From the NCBI RefSeq assembly GCF_022482905.1, contig NZ_JAKVOI010000001.1, forward strand, positions 1,303,958 to 1,367,957: DNA of 64,000 nucleotides. The letters run 5' to 3'. The stretch comes from Clostridium sp. (GTDB lineage: Bacteria; Bacillota; Clostridia; Clostridiales; Clostridiaceae). Below are positions 25,865 through 33,491 of this stretch, one piece after another. The notes under the pieces are model-generated. The model was not told the DNA's origin and did no database searches. It saw nothing but the letters and a program-made list of their open reading frames with translations. The position numbers and the translations under genes were made by a program. Numbering within the stretch: position 1 is the first letter of the stretch; every line of letters begins with the position of its first letter.

Positions 25865-26764
25865 TTGTTTTTTTCTTATCCTTATTTAAGTTATATAACC
25901 CAGTGCAAAAAAGTTCCCATAGCATTTCCACCCCAGCATCAATCTGTTCAACCAGGCCTTGAGTATATAATGAGACCGCAGCCAATATTTGACAATCCTG
26001 ATTATACAGGCAGCTGTAAGTTAGAGGATAAAATCGCCTTGATTACCGGCGGAGACAGCGGAATCGGGAGAGCCGTATCACTGGCATTTGCCAAAGAAGG
26101 TGCCGATATTGTCATAGTATATTTAAATGAACACAAAGATGCAAGAAAGACAAAAGAATTAGTTGAAGCTCAAGGGCGTAGATGCCTTTTAATTGCAGGA
26201 GATTTGAGGGAGGAGTTTTTTTGTAAAAAAATAATCGAAGATACCATATCAACATTTGGCAGTCTTGATATTTTAATCAACAATGCCGCAGTACAATTTC
26301 CTCAGAAGGGACTTGAAGACATTACTACAGAGCAGTGGGATGATACATTTCATACAAATATATATCCGCTGTTCCATGTAACCAAGGCAGCTTTGCCTTA
26401 TCTCGGATGTGGGTCCTCAATTATAAATACAACTTCAATTGTAGCTTACCGCGGAAACAGATTATTAATCGACTACTCGGCTACAAAAGGTGCTATTATC
26501 AGTTTTACACGTTCGTTGGCTCTCTCACTTGTCTCAAAGGGAATCCGTGTCAACGGCGTGGCTCCGGGCCCTATCTGGACACCTCTGCAGCCTGCAAGTT
26601 ATCCAGCAGATTATATAGCAACTTTCGGAACAAATACTCCCATGAAAAGAGCCGGTCAGCCCGTAGAACTCGCACCTACTTACGTATACCTGGCATCAGA
26701 TGATTCCACTTATGTTACCGGCCAAATTCTACATGTAAATGGTGGAGACTATATAGGTTCATGA
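25865..26764 (+). CDS. SDR family oxidoreductase (general stress protein 39-like)
   Basis: This 299-aa short-chain dehydrogenase has an N-terminal extension of about 50 residues (HQSVQPGLEYIMRPQPIFDNPDY) typical of the YdaD/YhxC/Gsp39 subgroup. The NAD(P) site is ALITGGDSGIGRAVSLAFAKEGAD, NNAA appears in ILINNAAVQFPQ, and the catalytic Ser/Tyr/Lys are in NTTSIVAYRGNRLLIDYSATKGA. The C-terminus LASDDSTYVTGQILHVNGGDY is standard. The start is a TTG eight bases after AGGAGG. The substrate is unknown. A stress or aldehyde-reducing role is usual for this subgroup. Confidence 0.92.
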   Translation: MFFSYPYLSYITQCKKVPIAFPPQHQSVQPGLEYIMRPQPIFDNPDYTGSCKLEDKIALITGGDSGIGRAVSLAFAKEGADIVIVYLNEHKDARKTKELVEAQGRRCLLIAGDLREEFFCKKIIEDTISTFGSLDILINNAAVQFPQKGLEDITTEQWDDTFHTNIYPLFHVTKAALPYLGCGSSIINTTSIVAYRGNRLLIDYSATKGAIISFTRSLALSLVSKGIRVNGVAPGPIWTPLQPASYPADYIATFGTNTPMKRAGQPVELAPTYVYLASDDSTYVTGQILHVNGGDYIGS

Positions 26765-26788
26765 ATATCCATCATTTATAGTTTAAAC

Positions 26789-26825
26789 AGGCCATATGCT
26801 TGAATTAATATTCACCATATGGCCT
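26789..26825. terminator. bidirectional terminator
   Basis: AGGCCATATG (26789-26798) and CATATGGCCT (26816-26825) form a perfect 10-bp stem between the convergent SDR and nitroreductase genes. Confidence 0.75.
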
Positions 26826-26831
26826 TGAAAT

Positions 26832-27419
26832 TTATTTAACATAAGTAACGATATTGCCTGTTCTTTTAAGAGGTTCCATCTCTGACATCCGGGAATATCC
26901 AAGCGCAAGTCCTCCACAGATTGTTTCATTTTCTTTTAAACCCAGTTTCATTATATATTCACGGATATACTTATTATCATCAAGCCAGTGGAGCTGATTT
27001 ATCCAGCAAGAGCCTATACTTAAAGATGCTGCCGCCAGCATCATGTTTTCCAGTGCAACCGAGCAGTCTGCCATCGCATTGCCATATTCTTTTTGGTTTG
27101 CAGCTACAATCAATGTAGGGGCATTGTATATAAAATCATAGCCTCCCTTTCTCGAAGCTAAAATTGAGTTCTTTATACTCTTGTAGGTATTTTCTTCAAT
27201 CTCCATTTTTGCAAATTCTCTTTCCACCAGCAATTTCAGTTTCTGAAGTCTCTCTCTATTTTGTATTACGATAAAATGACTTGTTTGATTATTTCCCCCG
27301 CTTGGAGCAAAACGACCGGCTTCAATAATTAGAGAAAGTTTTTCATCCGGGACCTGTTCCTTTCCATATTTACGTATACTTCTGCGTTTATTAATGACCT
27401 CCAGCACTTGATTTTCCAT
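26832..27419 (-). CDS. nitroreductase family protein
   Basis: This 195-aa FMN-dependent oxidoreductase opens with the FMN-binding stretch INKRRSIRKYGKEQVPDEKLSLIIEAGRFAPSGGNNQTSHFIVIQN and has the later SCWINQLHWLDD and CGGLALGYSRM segments of the family. It would use NAD(P)H to reduce nitro-, quinone- or enone-type compounds. It lies at the promoter-distal end of a group of flavin-related genes on the minus strand. Confidence 0.92.
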   Translation of the reverse strand: MENQVLEVINKRRSIRKYGKEQVPDEKLSLIIEAGRFAPSGGNNQTSHFIVIQNRERLQKLKLLVEREFAKMEIEENTYKSIKNSILASRKGGYDFIYNAPTLIVAANQKEYGNAMADCSVALENMMLAAASLSIGSCWINQLHWLDDNKYIREYIMKLGLKENETICGGLALGYSRMSEMEPLKRTGNIVTYVK

Positions 27420-27461
27420 AAGATCAACCTCCGATATTTAAAATCACAATGTTTCTTTATA

Positions 27462-27998
27462 CTATTCAATAATGTATGCACTAACAATCTCTCCATAATA
27501 AGCAATATGAAAATCCTTGTTTGCGCCATGAAACAAGCTATCGACATCCTGGGGATAAAATATTTTCTTATTTTCTTCTGAAATTGCAGCACTATCTTGT
27601 CTTTGCTTATATATAACTTTACACTCAAGTGTTAGGGGAAGCTCCTTAATAGCAGGAACAGAAATATTATCAGGTGCTTCAAGTGTTAAATTAAGTTCTT
27701 TGATCTTATCAATTTCACGGCCAGATTTTGCTCCACAGATTTTTAATATATTTTTGTCAAAATCACCATATGGTATATTTATTGTAAATTCAGGATTCTT
27801 TTCAAGTTGATGTTTTGTAAAACGATTTTCTCTGACAAAAGCTATAAAAACCGGTTTTGCCCATTTAATTCCAAGTGTACCCCATCCAATAGTCATAGAG
27901 TTAACTTTATCATCCGTCTTTGTAGTCAATAAAACACCTGTTTTGACTGCATTTATAATTTCATTGGCATAGTCAAATACTTTAATTTGCTTTTTCAT
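27462..27998 (-). CDS. flavin reductase-like (FMN-binding split barrel) protein
   Basis: The 178-aa product resembles FMN-binding split-barrel flavoproteins of the flavin reductase family. VLLTTKTDDKVNSMTIGWGTLGIKWAKPVFIAFVRENRFTKHQLEKN is the usual flavin-contacting region, followed by ICGAKSGREIDKIKELNL. Members in anaerobes reduce flavins or act as flavoredoxin-like electron carriers. It is 42 bases upstream of the nitroreductase gene and 97 bases downstream of a flavodoxin-fold gene, suggesting co-expression. Confidence 0.88.
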   Translation of the reverse strand: MKKQIKVFDYANEIINAVKTGVLLTTKTDDKVNSMTIGWGTLGIKWAKPVFIAFVRENRFTKHQLEKNPEFTINIPYGDFDKNILKICGAKSGREIDKIKELNLTLEAPDNISVPAIKELPLTLECKVIYKQRQDSAAISEENKKIFYPQDVDSLFHGANKDFHIAYYGEIVSAYIIE

Positions 27999-28095
27999 AA
28001 TGCTATCCCTCCATAAAATTTTGTTATTTATATGATATTATAGTATAAATGAAAATAAATCCCAAAGTAAAATATATTAATTTATTTTCAATAAT

Positions 28096-28749
28096 CTATA
28101 TACTAGCTTGTTCTACAAATCTTACTCCCATATCAAAGGCAGCTTTACAATCTCTGGGAAATTGTTCCTTCCTCACTTTGGCTTTTTTATTTTCGTCAAA
28201 CAATGTGGCATTATATTTCGAATAATCATCAAATTGATATGTGTCATTAACAGTTAATGATTCACATATACCAAAAATTCTTTCCATATCCTCTTCCATA
28301 AATCTAAGATTTTCCCTATATCTAAATTTTTTCATTTGTTCGTTGGTTACGTTCATAGTATAAATAAATCCTGTTGATATTTTTCTTCCAAAAATACTGG
28401 AATGATTTTTATCGTATTTTAAATATGGGAATATAAGTCTTTCTAAAAATGATTTCATAACTCCCGTAATTCCTTGAAGATAAATTGGTGAACCAAGAAT
28501 AATTGCATCGGCTTTTTCAGCTTTTTGAAGAACAGATGTCAAATCGTCATTAAACCCGCATCTACCATGATTTATTCCATTTTTTATTTTACAGGCGAAA
28601 CAACTTACACAGCCTTTGTAATTCAATTCATAAAGATGTATAAGTTCTGTTTCGGCACCTTTTGAAGCTGCTCCCTCAAGTGCTTTATTAAGAAGAGTAG
28701 CAGTGTTCTTATTTTTCCTTGGGCTTCCGTTAACAGCGATTACTTTCAT
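28096..28749 (-). CDS. flavodoxin-fold NAD(P)H-dependent FMN reductase with cysteine motif
   Basis: This 217-aa protein has the phosphate loop VIAVNGSPRKNKNTATLLNKALEG and the iron-sulfur-flavoprotein-like cysteines in YKGCVSCFACKIKNG...RCGF. The GSPIYLQGITGVMKSFLERL segment is typical of clostridial flavodoxin-family reductases. The cysteines may bind a metal or cluster. It is adjacent to a paralogue (28785-29411) with the same layout. Confidence 0.88.
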   Translation of the reverse strand: MKVIAVNGSPRKNKNTATLLNKALEGAASKGAETELIHLYELNYKGCVSCFACKIKNGINHGRCGFNDDLTSVLQKAEKADAIILGSPIYLQGITGVMKSFLERLIFPYLKYDKNHSSIFGRKISTGFIYTMNVTNEQMKKFRYRENLRFMEEDMERIFGICESLTVNDTYQFDDYSKYNATLFDENKKAKVRKEQFPRDCKAAFDMGVRFVEQASI

Positions 28750-28784
28750 AAACTTTTCCTCCTAGAATATTTTCACATAACAAA

Positions 28785-29411
28785 TTATCTAATAAAATTT
28801 GTCATAATGCGATTTTCATCATCAGGCAAAGGAAATTTCTCCTTTCCATTATTGATTACTTTGAGAAGCCAGGCCATGGCTCTTGCATTTTTACGAAGTG
28901 TCTGTATGCCCTCATCATCCTTCATGACCTCACCTTTATCCATGCCATAGGCTGATGTCCAATATTGAGACGGTGGTAAAATCGTTTCCGCAAGATTGAG
29001 ATAGTTGTTCAATTGATGTACTACATCCACACCACCTGCACGTCTGACAACCGAAATTGAAGTTGCCACTTTAAACTTGAAATAACCTGAACTAGTATAA
29101 AAAATCCTGTCCAAGAAAGATTTCATGGTCCCCGCAATTCCGGCATAATAAGTAGGTGATGCCAAAATAAATCCATCTGCCCATCTCATCTTTTCTGCTG
29201 CCTCATTGACAATATCCTTCTTAAAAACACATCTGTTTTTCTCTGAAGTCGAACAGTACCCACATCCTATGCATCCATGGATATCCAAATGTCCAATTTG
29301 AATAATTTCCACTTCTATATTTTGCTTTTGCAACTCATCTGCCATTACATTTAAAGCCTGACTTGTATTTCCGCCTTTTCGCGGACTTCCGTTGATAGCT
29401 ACAACCTTCAT
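28785..29411 (-). CDS. flavodoxin family protein (NADPH-dependent FMN reductase)
   Basis: At 208 aa this is a paralogue of the next gene. It has VVAINGSPRKGGNTSQALNVMADEL, the cysteine group HGCIGCGYCSTSEKNRCVFK and ILASPTYYAGIAGTMKSFLDRI. It heads the flavin/redox run on the minus strand. Its promoter has a 19-base spacer characteristic of MerR control, and a MerR gene lies divergently next to it. A redox or electrophile-stress response is the simplest reading. Confidence 0.9.
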   Translation of the reverse strand: MKVVAINGSPRKGGNTSQALNVMADELQKQNIEVEIIQIGHLDIHGCIGCGYCSTSEKNRCVFKKDIVNEAAEKMRWADGFILASPTYYAGIAGTMKSFLDRIFYTSSGYFKFKVATSISVVRRAGGVDVVHQLNNYLNLAETILPPSQYWTSAYGMDKGEVMKDDEGIQTLRKNARAMAWLLKVINNGKEKFPLPDDENRIMTNFIR

Positions 29412-29447
29412 AATTCAACCTTCTTTCAAATATTCATCATTATTACA

Positions 29448-29478
29448 ACTATAAACCTTTTAGGTAACTGTAAGTCAA
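29448..29478 (-). promoter_or_regulatory. MerR-type promoter of the flavodoxin gene (19-bp spacer)
   Basis: On the minus strand TTGACT (29473-29478) and TATAGT (29448-29453) are exactly 19 bases apart. The spacer contains the small dyad ACCTAAAAGGT. Over-long 19-base spacers with a central dyad are the hallmark of promoters activated by MerR-family proteins. Confidence 0.65.
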
Positions 29479-29513
29479 TAGTATACAACAAAAAAATTTA
29501 TTTATTCTTGCAT

Positions 29514-29544
29514 TTGCCTTAGAGTTAACTATAAGATGTATAAT
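29514..29544 (+). promoter_or_regulatory. MerR-type promoter of the MerR gene (19-bp spacer)
   Basis: TTGCCT (29514-29519) and TATAAT (29539-29544) are 19 bases apart. The spacer contains AGAGTTAACTATA, a near-palindrome centred on GTTAAC. This suggests autoregulation by the downstream MerR protein. Confidence 0.6.
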
Positions 29545-29576
29545 AATAAAATAGAATATGATTTGAGGTGATTAAT

Positions 29577-29996
29577 TTGGAATACACTATTTCCCAGGCA
29601 GCCAAAAAAATGAATTTAACCACATATACATTAAGATATTATGACCGGGAAGGATTGCTGCCTTCTATCAAAAGAAACGAATGGGGAAACCGCATTTTTA
29701 CCCCAGATGACTTGGAAATGCTTTCTGTGGTCTGTTGTCTGAAAAATACAGGAATGAGCATAAAAGATATAAAAAAGTTTACAGACTGGCAGAATCAAGG
29801 AAATTATACACTACATGCCCGTAATGACATGCTCCTAAGACACAAAGAAAATGTACTAAAACAAATAGACTCCTTAAAGAAAAATCTCCATTTAATTGAC
29901 CGTAAACTCAGCTACTACCAAAATGCCTGCAATGCTTATGATTCAGGTTTGCCTGTTCCTCATTGCTGCAGCTGTGAAGAGAAAATTTCGGATTAA
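29577..29996 (+). CDS. MerR family transcriptional regulator
   Basis: This protein of about 139 aa has an N-terminal winged helix (MEYTISQAAKKMNLTTYTLRYYDREGLLPSIKRNEWGNRIFTPDDLEML) and a C-terminal coiled coil (about 85-125), with cysteines at the end (HCCSCEEK). The frame could begin at a GTG at 29568, but that lies inside the GAGGTGA ribosome-binding site. The TTG at 29577 is preferred. It is divergent from the flavodoxin/nitroreductase genes, and both promoters have MerR-type spacing. The terminal Cys cluster might sense metal or thiol stress, which is inference. Confidence 0.9.
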   Translation: MEYTISQAAKKMNLTTYTLRYYDREGLLPSIKRNEWGNRIFTPDDLEMLSVVCCLKNTGMSIKDIKKFTDWQNQGNYTLHARNDMLLRHKENVLKQIDSLKKNLHLIDRKLSYYQNACNAYDSGLPVPHCCSCEEKISD

Positions 29997-30034
29997 AAAT
30001 CGGACTAAAGATGGTGTCTATCTTTTATATATGA

Positions 30035-30634
30035 TTACTTAGGGAATCTAAAATGACCTGTTATTCTGGGCATCCAGTACATAATTTCATCACCTTCTCT
30101 GGCATAGGGCGGCGTACTATGTATTATATATGGGATGCCATCTGATCTCCTTTTATCGGAAACTATCGCTATGTGTTCAGTGTGATCAAAAGTCAAGATA
30201 TCCCCCGGCTGCCACTGTCTTAAGTTTTCAAAATCATTAGGTTTCAGCTTGGTAGTAATACCGGCTGAATGATTTTTAAAATAAACATAGAGAACAGATA
30301 CTCTTCTGAAGTCTATATTTGAATCCGGTCTGCTCTGAATTGCCTTATAGTTTCCAGGATTCTCCCTCATATCCTCATCCACCATATCCTTGAGATTATA
30401 CCCTGCATCCTTAAAAGCCCTCTAGACCAGGTCGGTACACACCCCTTCATCTTCCGGAGGGTATCCGCCCAAATAATAACCTGACTTATATTTTACTTTC
30501 TTGTCTGCTTCTTTTCTCGCTCCAAAAAGTATATCCTCCTGATCCTTTATGCCATCTCCGTCTTTATCCGAATTTTCAAACACTATTGTTTTCCTTAGTT
30601 TTTCATTAATTGTCTCATGTTTCTCATTTATCAA
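30035..30634 (-). pseudogene. DUF1287 family gene broken by an in-frame amber stop
   Basis: Two open segments in the same frame together make a DUF1287 protein. The first ends YYLGGYPPEDEGVCTDLV then TAG at 30422-30424. The next continues without shift as RAFKDAGYNLKDMVDEDM...PNDFENLRQWQPGDILTFDHTEHIAIVSD to the normal end. Family members usually have Trp where the TAG sits, so TGG to TAG is a likely nonsense mutation. The family is thought to have an NlpC/P60-like cysteine peptidase fold. An acidic DKDGDGIKDQED stretch near the N-terminus resembles a calcium-binding repeat. A TTG at 30634, 7 bases after AAGGAG and overlapping the MerR stop, is the best start. Confidence 0.75.
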
Positions 30635-30998
30635 CCTCTTGCTCCTTAATTTTTTCTTTATAAATGCCAATTTTTTGCTCCAAATGCAGTATATTATCCT
30701 CTATATTGCTTTTTTGAATATGCAGTCTATCCATCTGCTTTTCCAACAGTTTCAAGCGCTCTTTCAAAGTGGTATCTCCCATATATCGAAGCTTGGAATA
30801 ATATTGGATTTGTTTAATCGGCATATTTGTATCTTTTAATCTAAATATAAAATTGAGCCATGATATATCTCTTTCACAATATATCCGCCTATTGATCCCA
30901 TCTCTCTTGGGATGGATCAAGCCAATTTTTTCATAATATCGTAACGTATCAATACTTAATCCAACTTTTTTAGAAAATTCTCCAATATGGTAATTCAA
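30624..30998 (-). CDS. MerR family transcriptional regulator
   Basis: About 124 aa. It has a winged helix ([46 protein letters not shown]), then the linker [27 protein letters not shown] and a coiled coil to the end. The open frame runs upstream to 31157, but nothing there resembles MerR. The TTG at 30998 follows GGCAGGTG at the right spacing. It is divergent from a carboxymuconolactone decarboxylase-like gene and faces a perfect MerR operator. This pair resembles known MerR/AhpD-like redox modules. Confidence 0.88.
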   Translation of the reverse strand: MNYHIGEFSKKVGLSIDTLRYYEKIGLIHPKRDGINRRIYCERDISWLNFIFRLKDTNMPIKQIQYYSKLRYMGDTTLKERLKLLEKQMDRLHIQKSNIEDNILHLEQKIGIYKEKIKEQEVDK

Positions 30999-31015
30999 AT
31001 ATATACACCTGCCTA

Positions 31016-31046
31016 TTGACATGGAGTTAACTCCAGCATGTAACAT
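31016..31046 (+). promoter_or_regulatory. MerR-activated promoter with perfect palindromic operator
   Basis: TTGACA (31016-31021) and TAACAT (31041-31046) are 19 bases apart. The spacer holds the perfect 14-bp palindrome TGGAGTTAACTCCA (31022-31035). It sits 33 bases before the start of the carboxymuconolactone decarboxylase-like gene and next to the divergent MerR gene. Confidence 0.8.
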
Positions 31047-31078
31047 AATCTTATCAAACACAAGGAGGTAATTCAACC

Positions 31079-31453
31079 ATGAAAAGTCGTTATGAACTAG
31101 GAATAAATAAACTAAGTGAAGTTGACGGAACAGGAGGCACAGAAGTAGTAGAATCACTTAATGATATTGCCCCGGATCTAGGAAAATATATTATAGAGTT
31201 TGCTTTCGGCGATATTTATACCAGGCCGTCATTGGATTTAAAACAGAGAGAACTGGTTACCCTATCTACACTTGCGGCACTAGGCGGATGTGAAAAACAA
31301 TTAGATGTTCATATTAACGGAGCATTAAATGTGGGAATATCAAAGAAGGAAATAATTGAAGTTTTTATACAGTGTATTCCTTATATCGGATTTCCAAAAG
31401 TATTAAATGCCGTTTCAGCTGCAAAGGATGTTTTCCTGAGTAGAGATCTATAA
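31079..31453 (+). CDS. carboxymuconolactone decarboxylase (AhpD-like) family protein
   Basis: The 124-aa all-helical protein matches the CMD family: [38 protein letters not shown], then [42 protein letters not shown]. The CxxC of true AhpD is absent (only one Cys precedes the HINGALN His), so this is the gamma-carboxymuconolactone decarboxylase-like subgroup, often of unknown function. It has a strong AAGGAGG ribosome-binding site and a MerR-type promoter. Confidence 0.9.
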   Translation: MKSRYELGINKLSEVDGTGGTEVVESLNDIAPDLGKYIIEFAFGDIYTRPSLDLKQRELVTLSTLAALGGCEKQLDVHINGALNVGISKKEIIEVFIQCIPYIGFPKVLNAVSAAKDVFLSRDL

Positions 31454-31463
31454 AATAATCACT

Positions 31464-31506
31464 GAGCACCGTAACATTCATATTTGAATTCTACGGTGCT
31501 CTTTAG
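31464..31506 (+). terminator. terminator after the CMD-family gene
   Basis: GAGCACCGTA (31464-31473) pairs with TACGGTGCTC (31492-31501) and is followed by TTTAGTGTTT. Confidence 0.75.
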
Positions 31507-31524
31507 TGTTTCAAACAAATAGTA

Positions 31525-31588
31525 TAATTTTAAATTTTCCATAAAGCTGCTTTAAGCAATAGTAGTATAAATGATATAATGAGTATGG
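31525..31588 (-). pseudogene. 3' remnant of an APC-family permease gene
   Basis: Bases 31538-31588 match 33554-33604, the 3' part of the intact permease gene, at about 45 of 50 positions in the same orientation. On the minus strand this copy reads ILIISFILLLLKAALW followed by a stop (TAA), against ILIISFVLLLLKAALW in the intact protein. No other part of the gene is visible, and proX begins 47 bases further on. It is best read as the decayed end of a second permease copy. Confidence 0.6.
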
Positions 31589-31634
31589 AATAAGTAAAGA
31601 AATTAACCAAGTAAAAGAGAGGTTTAATTAACTA

Positions 31635-32192
31635 ATGTCAAAAATATATATCGATCCAACTATTTATACTACAAAACCATCCGGTTCTCGATTATCCAAG
31701 GAAATGGCAGTTTACAATTTGCTGGAAAAGCTTGATATACCCTATATTCGTATAGATCATGATGCAACAGCAAGTATCGATGACTGCCACGATGTAGATA
31801 AGCTTTTGGACATTACCATCTGTAAAAATTTATTTTTATGCAATAGCCGGAAAAACAATTTTTATCTGCTTATGATATCAGGAAACAAAAGATTTAAAGC
31901 AAAGGAATTATCTTCACAGATTCAATCTTCCCGTCTCTCATTTGCACCAGCAGAATATATGGAAAAATATCTTGATATCACACCAGGATCCGTGAGTGTT
32001 ATGGGACTTATGAACGATACAGGACATAAAGTACGACTTTTAATCGATGAAGATGTAATAAAGGAAGAATATCTGGGATGTCATCCCTGTATTAATACTT
32101 CAAGCCTTAAAATTATGACAAAAAACATTATAGATAAATTTCTTCCTTATACAGGGCATTCTCCTGAATATGTAAAGTTAACAGGAGAATAA
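31635..32192 (+). CDS. ProX/YbaK-type aminoacyl-tRNA editing protein
   Basis: This 185-aa free-standing trans-editing protein of the YbaK/ProX (prolyl-tRNA synthetase-associated) family has KEMAVYNLLEKLDIPYIRIDHDA, CKNLFLCNSRKNNFYLLMISGNKRFKAKEL, and the SFAPAEYMEKYLDITPGSVSVMGLMND motif with later LGCHPCINTSSLKI. It would hydrolyse mischarged Ala- or Cys-tRNA(Pro). It starts with an ATG after AGAGG. Its promoter region overlaps a remnant of a permease gene. Confidence 0.88.
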   Translation: MSKIYIDPTIYTTKPSGSRLSKEMAVYNLLEKLDIPYIRIDHDATASIDDCHDVDKLLDITICKNLFLCNSRKNNFYLLMISGNKRFKAKELSSQIQSSRLSFAPAEYMEKYLDITPGSVSVMGLMNDTGHKVRLLIDEDVIKEEYLGCHPCINTSSLKIMTKNIIDKFLPYTGHSPEYVKLTGE

Positions 32193-33041
32193 CTATCCTT
32201 TCTTTTCCCTAAGGCACAAATAAGTCAATCCCCAGAAAATAATAAATCCAAAGCCGGTCAACACTGCCGAGGTAATTTTTCCATTACTGCTTGACATCCA
32301 GTTTTCCGTCATGGGCAGCCTTGAAGCAATTCCAATAAGGCCTGAAATCCATACAAAAGGTAGAAAAGGCCACCACATCCGCCCATCCTGTTTACTGTGG
32401 ATAAGTACCAGAACAACACTTCCAATAAGCAGCATAGATATTATTAAAATTGCCGGTATATTTGACAAATGCAGTGTAAACAGAGGGGGAATAAATCTCT
32501 CAATCAATATAAATGAACCAATAATCAGAGAACATATTAGCCACGTAAACAGGAAGGATGCAACTTTCCCTTTAATGATTTTTGTATAGATACTCCTGTG
32601 TATTATAAAAAATACAATTCCCACAAATAAAAAGCTCAACATGCCATATATAATCAATACGAGAAGATTTATTCCCTTATCTGGAGAAGTCAATGCACCC
32701 AGAAGTTCAAAAAAGGAGCTGATGCCAAAAACAAGGCCTACCAATTTCAATGTTTCTTTCCTGCTTGCTTTGCCAAGATTGTGAATCAATTCATCCACCG
32801 CCAGCTGAGGCCTTTTCCCAAAGAATTCTTCAGCAGATTGTCCATCCTCCTGAGCAGAAATTATATCCTGCAAAATCTGCAGCAACAAGTTTTCTATCTC
32901 ACAATCATCATAAAATAGTCCGGCACTGCGGATGTATACCAGGAGTTGTTCATAATACTCCTTATTTTCATCCGTTAATTTTTTTCGTAATTGATTATTC
33001 GTTTCAATAGCTTTTTTTACAGAATTATTTTGTTTATTCAT
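32193..33041 (-). CDS. DUF1129-like membrane protein
   Basis: The 282-aa product has a soluble N-terminal helical region (about 1-95; NKQNNSVKKAIETNNQLRKKL...GKRPQLAVDELIHNLGKASRKE) and about six or seven transmembrane helices. The gene overlaps the upstream PadR gene by 8 bases, so the two are translationally coupled. Such PadR-membrane protein pairs are common in Firmicutes and respond to envelope or antimicrobial stress. The exact function is unknown. Confidence 0.75.
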   Translation of the reverse strand: MNKQNNSVKKAIETNNQLRKKLTDENKEYYEQLLVYIRSAGLFYDDCEIENLLLQILQDIISAQEDGQSAEEFFGKRPQLAVDELIHNLGKASRKETLKLVGLVFGISSFFELLGALTSPDKGINLLVLIIYGMLSFLFVGIVFFIIHRSIYTKIIKGKVASFLFTWLICSLIIGSFILIERFIPPLFTLHLSNIPAILIISMLLIGSVVLVLIHSKQDGRMWWPFLPFVWISGLIGIASRLPMTENWMSSSNGKITSAVLTGFGFIIFWGLTYLCLREKKG

Positions 33042-33372
33042 CCAATTTTTCTCCTTTTAAACTTATCAGATCATCAACCTTTGACACCAAATCCTTCCAC
33101 TGTTCAATAAAATCCCTGCAGTGAGCCTTCCCCTCCGGGGTTATACAATAATATCTTCTATCGGGGCCTTCCGGGGAAGGTTTTATCATACTGGAAAGAT
33201 AACCTTGCTTCTCTAATTTTTGCAGCAGCGGATATACGGTACCAGCAACTATTTCCTTAAACCCGTGTTTTTTTAGCAGCTGAATCATCTCATATCCGTA
33301 TACCTGATTCTCTAAAACAATCAAAAGCACGCATCCTTCCAGCACACCCTTCAAGAGCTGAGTCTGCTTCAA
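33034..33372 (-). CDS. PadR family transcriptional repressor
   Basis: The 112-aa winged-helix protein has LLKGVLEGCVLLIVLENQVYGYEMIQLLKKHGF, then GTVYPLLQKLEKQGYLSSMIKPSPEGPDRRYYCITPEGKAH, the usual PadR pattern, and a short C-terminal dimerisation helix. The start is a TTG following GGAGGG. It heads an operon with the DUF1129-like gene and is preceded by two copies of an inverted repeat that are likely its operator. Confidence 0.92.
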   Translation of the reverse strand: MKQTQLLKGVLEGCVLLIVLENQVYGYEMIQLLKKHGFKEIVAGTVYPLLQKLEKQGYLSSMIKPSPEGPDRRYYCITPEGKAHCRDFIEQWKDLVSKVDDLISLKGEKLDE

Positions 33373-33387
33373 ATTATCCCTCCTACC

Positions 33388-33464
33388 TCATCTATTGTGC
33401 AATGCATATTAGTGCTGATATTATTATATATTAATTCATCTATTATGTAAAGCATAATAGATGA
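33388..33464 (-). promoter_or_regulatory. two inverted-repeat operators upstream of padR
   Basis: A perfect 12-bp inverted repeat, TCATCTATTATG-TAAAG-CATAATAGATGA, occupies 33436-33464. A degenerate copy (TCATCTATTGTG...CATATTAGTG) lies at 33388-33414 beside the start codon. The AT-rich minus-strand promoter lies between them. This is the arrangement expected for PadR autorepression. Confidence 0.6.
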
Positions 33465-33491
33465 AAAAGTATTATCCTCAAGCAATAAATA

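Noticed and set aside
30422-30424. Recoding of the TAG as pyrrolysine or by a suppressor
   Set aside because: No pyl gene or suppressor tRNA is in the window, and DUF1287 proteins are not known to use it. A nonsense mutation is simpler.
31538-31588. Insertion-sequence end or att site
   Set aside because: The repeat is coding sequence of the permease 3' end with the peptide preserved, and no transposase or target duplication is seen.
33436-33464. Terminator of the permease gene
   Set aside because: The inverted repeat has no T run on the minus strand, and a second copy of it lies next to the padR start, which fits an operator better.
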